Shown: positions 1 to 5,016 of the stretch, piece after piece | Layout: each line of letters starts with the position of its first letter | How positions within the stretch are numbered: the first letter of the stretch is position 1 | Assembly (NCBI GenBank): GCA_005879095.1 | Contig: VBLM01000403.1 | Span: 1-5,968 of the forward strand | DNA length: 5,968 nucleotides | Origin: Deltaproteobacteria bacterium | GTDB taxonomy: Bacteria > Myxococcota > Myxococcia > Myxococcales > 40CM-4-68-19 | Direction of reading: 5' to 3' | Made by a program: the position numbers and the translations under genes | The notes under the pieces: model-generated | Databases searched by the model: none | Seen by the model: the letters and a program-made list of their open reading frames with translations, nothing else | What the model was told of the DNA's origin: nothing

Positions 1-232
1 CGCACGACGAACTGGGACATGGCTGTCGAGACGTTCTTCGAAAGGGACGTCGGTTTCCCGTTGAACAGGGTCGATCACATTCACGGCAGCACGGGGCGGC
101 CCAAAAGGATCCTTCTTCCGTCAGAGGTCGTAGAAGAGCCCTATCGATCGGCAGAGCAGCGAGAGGTTCTCATTCATTCGATTCTGCCCTACGTTCCGCT
201 GAATTGGTCGCGACAGATCTGTTTCTGATGGT
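1..232. other. left-edge region with no recognised gene
   Basis: No protein family is recognisable here. The plus frame beginning at base 1 is open from the window edge to a TGA at 226-228 (75 codons), and its first 30 or so codons have strongly G/C-biased third positions, as expected of coding DNA in this genome. The bias then fades. It could be the 3' end of a gene starting outside the window, but the translation shows no motif I know. A second plus frame (from base 3) is also open to 320, so openness alone means little. Base composition is visibly less GC-rich than the region right of 1270, which fits an accessory or decaying segment. Confidence 0.35.
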
Positions 233-421
233 TTGGGGCTCTCGGTCTCTGACGCGGAATTGGCCCAAACACTCGAAATGGGATTCGAAAATCACCGACT
301 TGGGCCGGGAACGATTCTGATCGTCAACCGTAAAGATCAGCTTGAAGTGATCCATCGCCGTCTTCGGCGGCTTTGCGGGGATGATTGGACGATCGAGTGT
401 GTGGACGTCGACGCGATGTAG
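233..421 (+). CDS. small hypothetical protein or gene remnant (62 aa)
   Basis: This is an open frame from a TTG at 233 to a TAG at 419-421. I do not recognise the product. The composition is protein-like, not the Arg/Ala/Pro-rich pattern of shadow frames: it is acidic and basic mixed, with a likely strand (GTILIV), a helix (DQLEVIHRRLRRLC) and a second strand (WTIECVDVD), so it resembles a beta-alpha-beta fragment. The frame is open upstream to 203 without an ATG and with no clear Shine-Dalgarno, so the start is a guess. It overlaps the preceding open frame (1-228) in 203-228, where a single +1 shift would join both into one run of about 140 codons. It may be the tail of a broken gene cut off by the arrival of the neighbouring transposase segment. 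Third-position G/C is only about half, weaker than in the confident genes. Confidence 0.25.
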   Translation: MGLSVSDAELAQTLEMGFENHRLGPGTILIVNRKDQLEVIHRRLRRLCGDDWTIECVDVDAM

Positions 422-436
422 CAGCACCGGAAGTCC

Positions 437-517
437 GAGTAAAACCAGATCTTGAATAACTGTCTTTTCCACAATTCTAGTTGCATATTCACAAATATCT
501 GCCAAAATATATTCACC
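437..517 (+). other. AT-rich leader upstream of the transposase gene
   Basis: These 80 bases are roughly one third G/C in a window that is otherwise about two thirds G/C. They contain several promoter-like hexamers: TTGAAT at 452-457, TTGCAT at 481-486 and TATATT at 508-513. No pair has both good matches and a 16-18 bp spacer, so I do not assign a promoter. A TTG at 452 is in frame with the transposase and would add 22 residues rich in Cys, Asn, Ile and Phe. These look like translated AT-rich DNA, not protein, so I treat the stretch as an untranslated leader. AT-rich flanks are common around horizontally acquired genes. Confidence 0.4.
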
Positions 518-1072
518 ATGAAGAAAACGCAGCTCATCCTCAGGTTCCGGAAACGAAAGCGTGGGAAGGTCGGTAGGCCGCGGACCGACGCCGGCGCAGG
601 GTACATGCGGAAGCAGCGCGTGGTCTTCGCGATTGAGGAGGCCTTCCGGATCGCGCGCGCCAGGTTCGGGATGCGCATCGTGCACTACTCGATCCAGGGC
701 AATCACCTGCACCTGATCGTCGAAGCGGAAGACCGCGAGTCGCTCGCGAAAGGCATGCAGGGCCTGGCCATCCGCATCGCGAAGACGCTCAATCGGCTCT
801 TCGATCGGGCGGGGCACGTGTGGGCGGACCGCTACCATTCGCACGTGCTGCGCACGCGGCGCGAAGTCGCCAACGCTCTCCGCTACGTCCTGGGCAATTT
901 CGCCCGCCACGCGCGGCAATGGGGCGAAACAGCAGCCCGGTTCGCCGACGAGTGTTCGTCGATTCGGTATCTCGGTCTCGCGGGCGAGGCGGCGCCGGTC
1001 GCCGCGCCGCGAACCTGGCTGCTGCGGATCGGTTGGCGCAGCGACGTCGACACTCGGCATTCACGCCGCTGA
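518..1072 (+). CDS. REP-associated (RAYT/Y1-type) HUH transposase, possibly internally deleted
   Basis: This is a single-strand DNA transposase of the IS200/IS605-like Y1 superfamily, in the RAYT branch whose members act on short hairpin (REP) sequences. The protein is 184 aa from the ATG at 518. Seen in the sequence: a basic N-terminus with a GRP motif (residues 19-21); a core HYSIQGNHLHLIVEAEDR with the HUH pair H63 and H65; MQGL (80-83); the WADRYH segment (102-107); and YVLGN with the probable nucleophile Y123. A C-terminal PRTWLL..GW segment (164-173) is typical of the high-GC deltaproteobacterial subgroup. From memory of that subgroup, members are usually longer: they carry a beta-strand segment like HPVHVTLR between the GRP motif and the first long helix, and end in a GWRRHGLI-like tail. 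Here residues 25-31 run straight into the helix and the tail is replaced. No clear Shine-Dalgarno precedes the ATG. Family assignment is confident; activity is doubtful. Confidence 0.85.
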   Translation: MKKTQLILRFRKRKRGKVGRPRTDAGAGYMRKQRVVFAIEEAFRIARARFGMRIVHYSIQGNHLHLIVEAEDRESLAKGMQGLAIRIAKTLNRLFDRAGHVWADRYHSHVLRTRREVANALRYVLGNFARHARQWGETAARFADECSSIRYLGLAGEAAPVAAPRTWLLRIGWRSDVDTRHSRR

Positions 1073-1127
1073 AGGCGGCAAAACGCGCAGACGCCCAGGG
1101 CCAATGCGCGTCAGTTAACATTTGAGG

Positions 1128-1179
1128 TTGACGTTGACGGCGCCGTCGCCGTCCACGCTCAGGATCACGTCAACGTCAA
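1128..1179. repeat. perfect 12-bp inverted repeat made of tandem TTGACG units, with nested palindrome
   Basis: The left arm TTGACGTTGACG (1128-1139) and right arm CGTCAACGTCAA (1168-1179) are exact reverse complements separated by 28 bases. Each arm is itself two tandem copies of one hexamer. The left arm also overlaps a separate perfect 12-bp palindrome, GACGGCGCCGTC (1136-1147). The structure lies 56 bases after the transposase stop, a position where RAYT genes often carry REP-like hairpins. There is no T-tract on either side, so it is not a standard intrinsic terminator. It could be a REP-like substrate, a protein-binding dyad, or the low-complexity GTTGAC/GTCAAC repeat type I associate with myxobacterial genomes. 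Confidence 0.7.
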
Positions 1180-1193
1180 TGATCACATCAACG
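1163..1193 (+). repeat. 13-bp direct repeat (GATCACRTCAACG), two copies
   Basis: GATCACGTCAACG (1163-1175) and GATCACATCAACG (1181-1193) differ at one base and are 18 bp apart start to start. The first copy overlaps the right arm of the inverted repeat at 1168-1179. Together they make a compact repeat cluster in the gap between the transposase and the TPR gene. Confidence 0.6.
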
Positions 1194-1226
1194 CTGTTGC
1201 GTGCCAGCGCGTTAATTGACCGGCAT

Positions 1227-1241
1227 TGCGCCTAGGGCGCA
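1227..1241. repeat. short hairpin TGCGCC-TAG-GGCGCA
   Basis: This is a perfect 6-bp GC-rich stem with a 3-nt loop, 30 bases beyond the stop codon of the minus-strand TPR gene. It could help end transcription of the minus-strand operon or stabilise its 3' end, but no T-run follows it on the minus strand, so it is only a weak terminator candidate. Confidence 0.3.
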
Positions 1242-1271
1242 GCCAGACGGCGACGTCGATGTTCAGCGAAT

Positions 1272-1853
1272 TCACGCCTTCCTGCGCGACGAGCGGATGC
1301 GCTCGAGCAGCGACTCGAGCAGCTTGACCCGGTCCTTCGGCCGCGCGGCATTCTTCGCCGGCGGTGACGAGATCGGCGCGAACGAGGCGCCCACCGCCTT
1401 CGCCGATCGCGGCATTTTGGAGACTCCCTTGCCGAGCGTGGTCTCCGGCGCCTCCAGCCTCTCGGCATGCCCGAGATCGGCCTTCGCCGTCGGCCGGGCC
1501 AGCGCGCGCTGCTCGTCGAGCCGCTCGCGCAACAGGTCGCTCTTGGGATTCGCCGCCAAGGCGCGCTCGTACGCTGCGGCCGCATCGTTGAAGCGGCCGG
1601 CGCTGGCGTGCATCTCGCCCGACTCGGCATCGGAGAGCGTATCGTGTCCCGGCTCCGGCTCCTCCGGCTCGGCCCGCCGCCGGCTCACCAGCTCGCTGGG
1701 CTGCAGCAGCGCCCGCACCGACTCCATCCGCTGCCGCACGCGCTCGTCGTCCGGCTGCTGCGCCAGGTACGCATCGAAGTGCTCCAGCGCGACGAGCAAC
1801 TCGCCGCGCCGGACCGCCCTCTCCGCACGCTGTTCCAGCTCGGCAGGACTCAT
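1272..1853 (-). CDS. small TPR-repeat protein (193 aa)
   Basis: This is probably a cytosolic protein-protein interaction adaptor; no enzyme motif is present. The first helical hairpin region (residues 5-50) is TPR-like, with RRGELLVALEHFDAYLAQQPDDE. The second (about 79-114) fits the TPR consensus well: ASAGRFNDAAAAYERALAANP, with G, F, A, Y, A and P in the expected places. Residues 55-78 are acidic and Pro/Glu-rich, 120-173 form a Lys/Ala/Pro/Ser-rich, probably disordered linker, and 174-191 form a basic amphipathic helix (VKLLESLLERIRSSRR). No signal peptide or membrane segment is seen. The ATG at 1853 was chosen because the 11 codons between it and an upstream GTG (1886) have poor third-position G/C (TTT, GTA, CAT, GAA), unlike the rest. 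The GTG would give 204 aa and a gap of only 12 nt after the kinase stop. As the last gene of the minus-strand run it may scaffold the kinase; that is inference. Confidence 0.8.
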   Translation of the reverse strand: MSPAELEQRAERAVRRGELLVALEHFDAYLAQQPDDERVRQRMESVRALLQPSELVSRRRAEPEEPEPGHDTLSDAESGEMHASAGRFNDAAAAYERALAANPKSDLLRERLDEQRALARPTAKADLGHAERLEAPETTLGKGVSKMPRSAKAVGASFAPISSPPAKNAARPKDRVKLLESLLERIRSSRRKA

Positions 1854-1898
1854 CGCTTCGCAATGTACCAAAAACTCGCGGATCACCGTCGACTCGTT

Positions 1899-3782
1899 CT
1901 ACGCCAACGCCGTCTCCAGCGCCGCCGCGAGCTGCTGCCGCGTGAACGGCTTGTGCAGCACCGCAGCCGGTTTGAGCGGATCGAGCCGCTCGGCGAGCTC
2001 GTTCTCCGCGAAGCCGCTGAAGAAGACGACCCGCACCCTGGGATCGATGGCGCGCAGCAGCGCGAGCGTCTCCTCGCCGGAGAGGTGCGGCATGGTGAGG
2101 TCGAGCACCACCGCGTCGACCCTCCCGGCGCGCAGCCTGAAAATCTCAGCGCCCTGCTCGCCGTCGGCTGCCTCCAGCACGTCGTAGCCCATCGCCGACA
2201 GAAGCCGTGCCGTCGCCACCCGGACGTGCTCCGCGTCGTCGATGACGAGGATGGTCCCCTTGCCCCGCGCCGCGGACGGCTCGCCCGAGCGGGCCGGATA
2301 GGCTCGCGCGCCGGCGGCCGGCAGCAGCACGTCGAACTTCGTCCCCCGCCCCGGCGCCGAGTCGATGCGCAGCGCGCCGCCGTGACCGCGCACGATGCCG
2401 AGGACCGCCGCCAGCCCGAGTCCGCGGCCGGTCGACTTGGTGGTGAAGAACGGGTCGAAGATGCGGGCGCGCACCTTTTCGTCCATTCCCACACCCGTGT
2501 CGGACACGGTCAGGCGCACGTAGCGACCCTCCGGCAGCCGTTCGCGGCCGACCAGGTCGCCGCCGCCGTCCGCGCCGACCTCCTCCTCGCCCAGGCCGAC
2601 GGTGACCTCGCCCTCGCGCTGGTCGATGGCCTCGGCCGCGTTGAGCACCAGATTCATCAGGACCTGGTGGATCTGCGACGGATCGCCCTGCACGGTAGGC
2701 AGGTACGGCGGCTCGTCGATGCGCAGCGAAACCTTCTTCGGGATCGAGCTGCGCAGGAGGTTCCCGATCTCGCGCACGTGCTGGCGCAGATCGAGCGGCC
2801 GGATCTCGAATCGGCCCCTCCCTGAATACGCCAGCATCTGCCGCGTCAGGTCCGCGGCGCGATGGGCCGCGCCGACGATGTCGTCGATCGGCTCGCGCAA
2901 CGCGTGGCCGACGGGCAGCCGGGCCAGCGCGACCGCCGCGTTGCCCTGGATCACGGTCAGCAAGTTATTGAAATCATGCGCGATTCCGCCGGCGAGCACG
3001 CCCAGACTCTCCAGCTTCTGCGTCTGCAGCATCTTCTCCTGGATGCGGGCGCGCTCCTCCTGCGCCCGCAGACGCGCGGTGACGTCGATGCCGACGGCGA
3101 CGACCTGGTCGACGCGGCCGTCCTCGCCGCGCACGGGCGTGAAATGGACCTCGCCGATGCGCTCGTTCGGCCGGGGCAGCATCGCAGAGAAGGTCTCGCC
3201 GGCCACCGCACGGCGCAGCGCGGCGAGGATGCCGGGATCGTCCCGGTAGTGCTCGAACATCGTCTCGCCGGGCGAGAGACCGAGTTGCGCGACCTGCGCT
3301 CCGGCGCTGAAGAGCACCCGCCCCGCGACGTCGAAGCTCACCACCGAGAACGGCCCGCGCTCGAGCAGCGCGGTGAGCCGCGACTCGGCCTGGCGGGTCC
3401 GCTCGGCCTGGGCGTCGAGCGCGCGGCGGCCGGTGACCACCGCGGTGACGTCGGTGCCGATGATCGCCACCCCGTCGATCCGGCCCTTGTCGTCGCTCAC
3501 CGGATGCAGCAAGAGGTTGAAAAAGACGTGCCCGCGGCCGTCGGGCAGCTCGGCTTCGACCTCGTTCAGGATCGCCGGATCACCGGTCTCGAAGACGCGT
3601 TCGGCGAGGGCGCGGAACTGCATCGCTTGCGGCGTCTGGGTGCCGAACCGATCGTCGACCTTGATCCGCGGGAACAGCTTGTGGAACAGCTCGTTCATCC
3701 ACGCGTAACGCAGGTCCGGCCCGTTGAGCAGCACGACCGTGGCGGGCGCCTTGTCGAGCGCGGCGAGGATCCGGCGATCCAT
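1899..3782 (-). CDS. soluble PAS-PAS hybrid sensor histidine kinase with C-terminal receiver
   Basis: This 627-aa two-component kinase autophosphorylates on His and can pass the phosphate to its attached receiver. Domains in order: PAS 1 (about 3-118, starting ILAALDKAPATVVLLNGP and ending GVAIIGTDVT); PAS 2 (about 132-237, ending VVAVGIDVTAR); a short coiled-coil linker (238-256); a HisKA domain with GGIAHDFNNLL and phospho-acceptor H269; and a HATPase_c domain with an N-box around N381 (NLVLNAAEA), G1 box DTGVGM (428-433), F-box FDPFFTTK (442-449) and G2 box GRGLGLA (452-458). The receiver (about 509-627) has acidic pair D515-D516, phospho-acceptor D561 (VVLDLTMP), S589 and K611 (HKPF). All catalytic residues are present, so both kinase and receiver should be active. 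There is no signal peptide or membrane helix, so it should sense a cytosolic cue. The receiver has no output domain, and no HPt or separate regulator lies nearby, so the downstream partner is unknown. The ATG at 3782 sits right at the PAS start; no Shine-Dalgarno is visible. Confidence 0.95.
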   Translation of the reverse strand: MDRRILAALDKAPATVVLLNGPDLRYAWMNELFHKLFPRIKVDDRFGTQTPQAMQFRALAERVFETGDPAILNEVEAELPDGRGHVFFNLLLHPVSDDKGRIDGVAIIGTDVTAVVTGRRALDAQAERTRQAESRLTALLERGPFSVVSFDVAGRVLFSAGAQVAQLGLSPGETMFEHYRDDPGILAALRRAVAGETFSAMLPRPNERIGEVHFTPVRGEDGRVDQVVAVGIDVTARLRAQEERARIQEKMLQTQKLESLGVLAGGIAHDFNNLLTVIQGNAAVALARLPVGHALREPIDDIVGAAHRAADLTRQMLAYSGRGRFEIRPLDLRQHVREIGNLLRSSIPKKVSLRIDEPPYLPTVQGDPSQIHQVLMNLVLNAAEAIDQREGEVTVGLGEEEVGADGGGDLVGRERLPEGRYVRLTVSDTGVGMDEKVRARIFDPFFTTKSTGRGLGLAAVLGIVRGHGGALRIDSAPGRGTKFDVLLPAAGARAYPARSGEPSAARGKGTILVIDDAEHVRVATARLLSAMGYDVLEAADGEQGAEIFRLRAGRVDAVVLDLTMPHLSGEETLALLRAIDPRVRVVFFSGFAENELAERLDPLKPAAVLHKPFTRQQLAAALETALA

Positions 3783-3804
3783 GGCGGCCGGCGGTATAGC
3801 CTAT

Positions 3805-4887
3805 CTACGGTACAAGGGCGGGCAATGGCGCCGGCAACAGTCCACGGCTGCGACTTTCCAACGCCAGCTGCTGCAGGCCCTCGATCGCGCTGGGAAAGCG
3901 GGGCGAAAAGCCCAGAGCGCGCAGCCGTTGCGTGTCGTACCAGCGATCGGCCGAGAGCTGCTCGAGGAGGTCCGGCTCGAGCTTTGGCGGGGCGGCCGGC
4001 GGCTGGCCGGCGAAGGCTTGCCGCCAGCTGCGCGCGATGCGGCGGTTGAGCGGCCGCCAGAGGACCCATTCGGGGAGATGGCGCGCCAGCCAGAGGCCGA
4101 AGCGCGCCGGCCGCGGCGAGTACCACAGCCGGCCGGCTTCGTGCGCGCCGGCTGCCTGCAGGACTGCGCGCGCCAGCTCCTCGAGCGGCAGCGGGACGTC
4201 GTCGGCGACGTTGAAGGCGCGGCCGTCGTGCGCGGCGGCATCGGTTCCGACCAGCACCGCCGCCTGGGCCACGTCGTGCGCGTGGACGGTGTGGACGATC
4301 GGCCCGCGCCGCGGCACCCACAGCGCCCGGCCGGCCCGCGCCGCCAGCGAGGCGATGGCCAGCACCACGGCCAGCCCGCGCCTCTGACGCGGTCCGTACG
4401 TGAGCGCGGGCCGCAGGACCACCAGCTTGAGCCCGCGCGTCCGCCGCCAGAGAAACGCTTCGCGCTCGACCGCCCAGCGGGTCTCGCCGTGCGCGTCGAC
4501 CGGCAACTTCACTTCGCCCTCTTCGCAGGGGAGGTTGCGCGGGCGGCCGTAGACGGTGGTGCTCGACAGGAGCAGGAACGGCGCGCCCGCTTCCAGCGCG
4601 GCCGCCATCGCCGCGCGCGCCGTCGCCAGCGCTTCTTCCGGCTCTTCCGCTCCCGGAAATGCCGCATGCGCGACCAGCGCGGTTCCTTTGGCGAGCGCCG
4701 CCGCCTGCAGCGCGCCCTCGGCCTGCGAAAGCTCGACGAAGGCCGCCTGCGCGCCTGCCGCGGCGGCCACCGCGAGGTCGCTGCCCGGCTTGTCGAGCGC
4801 GCGCACCTCCCACCCCGCCTGTGCGAAAGCCTCGCACAGGTGCGAGCCGATCAGTCCCGCCGCTCCGGTGACCAGCGCCGCGCGCAC
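3805..4887 (-). CDS. extended SDR-family NAD(P)-binding protein (epimerase/dehydratase-like) with atypical active site
   Basis: This 360-aa protein has the fold of NAD-dependent sugar epimerases/dehydratases and 3-beta-HSD-like extended SDRs. Seen: the Rossmann nucleotide loop TGAAGLIGSHL (residues 7-17, GxxGxxG type); the central strand LLLSSTTVYG (105-114) with the conserved Ser; LRPALTYGPR (158-167), matching the family LRPxxVYGP; HDVAQAAVL (204-212) and AFNVADDVPL (224-233); and a C-terminal D..RLRALGFSPRF segment (318-331) as in family members. The catalytic YxxxK, expected about 20 residues after VYG, reads HGETR: H133 and R137 replace Tyr and Lys. The flanking match (WAVEREAF, like the usual KxxxE segment) supports that alignment. 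It may therefore be catalytically impaired, use altered chemistry, or serve in binding or regulation; substrate unknown. The GTG start at 4887 leaves only six residues before the Rossmann loop, as is normal. It is the first gene of the minus-strand run, 22 nt before the kinase. No signal peptide or membrane segment. Confidence 0.9.
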   Translation of the reverse strand: MRAALVTGAAGLIGSHLCEAFAQAGWEVRALDKPGSDLAVAAAAGAQAAFVELSQAEGALQAAALAKGTALVAHAAFPGAEEPEEALATARAAMAAALEAGAPFLLLSSTTVYGRPRNLPCEEGEVKLPVDAHGETRWAVEREAFLWRRTRGLKLVVLRPALTYGPRQRRGLAVVLAIASLAARAGRALWVPRRGPIVHTVHAHDVAQAAVLVGTDAAAHDGRAFNVADDVPLPLEELARAVLQAAGAHEAGRLWYSPRPARFGLWLARHLPEWVLWRPLNRRIARSWRQAFAGQPPAAPPKLEPDLLEQLSADRWYDTQRLRALGFSPRFPSAIEGLQQLALESRSRGLLPAPLPALVP

Positions 4888-5016
4888 ATGCTTGATCTGT
4901 CACGGCGATCCGCGCGTCGCAACCTGCATACATGTGGGTGCGGGACACTCATTTCCTTGCTTTCGCGTCGCGGCACCGCCCCGTTATGCTCACCAGCCAA
5001 CGCGGGGGACGTAAGT
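4888..5016. promoter_or_regulatory. divergent intergenic region between the SDR operon and the GGDEF gene
   Basis: This 129-bp gap separates two divergent start codons, so it should carry promoters for both directions. On the plus strand, TATGCT (4985-4990) is a 4/6 match to a -10 box, 26 bp before the TTG start, but no good -35 lies at the right spacing (TTGCTT at 4957-4962 is 22 bp away). On the minus strand a TATGCA-like element lies around 4925-4930 (plus strand TGCATA), also without a clear -35. I see no sigma-54 GG-N10-GC pair and no riboswitch. The region is less GC-rich in its middle. Function is inferred from layout. Confidence 0.45.
5004..5009 (+). promoter_or_regulatory. ribosome binding site for the GGDEF gene
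   Basis: A purine run, GGGGGA, ends 7 nt before the TTG at 5017. It is the only Shine-Dalgarno-like element in the right place and decides the start, since no ATG or GTG occurs in this frame nearby. Confidence 0.5.

Larger units (their letters stand above)
1041..1278. repeat. imperfect repeat pair flanking the transposase-downstream region
   Basis: GCGACGTCGA followed by ATTCACGCC occurs twice in the same orientation. In copy 1 (1041-1067, inside the transposase 3' end) the two blocks are 8 bases apart. In copy 2 (1250-1278, across the stop codon of the minus-strand TPR gene) they are 10 apart. Nineteen identical bases with conserved order within 240 bp are suggestive, but GACGTCGA is a common type of word in GC-rich genomes. 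This may be chance or a trace of duplication. Confidence 0.3.
1272..4887 (-). other. probable three-gene operon: SDR - hybrid kinase - TPR protein
   Basis: Three minus-strand genes follow each other with gaps of 22 nt (SDR stop to kinase ATG) and 45 nt (kinase stop to TPR ATG; 12 nt if the GTG start is used). No promoter-like pair or terminator is visible in either gap, so one transcript from the 4888-5016 region is the simplest reading. Co-transcription is inferred from spacing only. Confidence 0.6.

Noticed and set aside
404..1051. GACGTCGAC at 404-412 and 1043-1051 as a 9-bp target-site duplication around the transposase
   Set aside because: The second copy lies inside the transposase reading frame, Y1 enzymes do not make target duplications, and this SalI-type word is expected to be frequent in GC-rich DNA.
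170..1060. Minus-strand open frame (296 aa) opposite the transposase
   Set aside because: It is antisense to a gene with clear HUH motifs, has no recognisable domain, and runs without composition change through the AT-rich leader.
1128..1179. Inverted repeat as an intrinsic terminator for either neighbouring gene
   Set aside because: The loop is 28 bases long and no T-run follows on either strand.
1070..1219. Transposase extended past its stop by readthrough (48 further open codons)
   Set aside because: The frame stays open through repeats with no match to the family's tail, and the TGA has no visible recoding signal. GC-rich DNA often stays open this long by chance.
1467..2825. Long plus-strand open frame (452 aa) opposite the kinase and TPR genes
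   Set aside because: It is Arg/His/Leu-rich with no domain, and mirrors the minus-strand codons of a kinase with all catalytic motifs. The same holds for the plus frame at 2862-4049.
3724..4930. Long plus-strand open frame continuous with the GGDEF gene (an apparent 733-aa protein)
   Set aside because: Its first 430 or so residues lie antisense to the well-supported SDR and the start of the kinase gene, are Arg/Ala-rich with no motif, and reflect GC-rich codon bias. The real gene starts at the TTG at 5017 behind a ribosome site.
4971..4990. Sigma-54 type promoter (GGCAC...TTATGC) upstream of the GGDEF gene
   Set aside because: The GG and GC elements are 14 bases apart instead of the required 10, and the -12 element is not a match.
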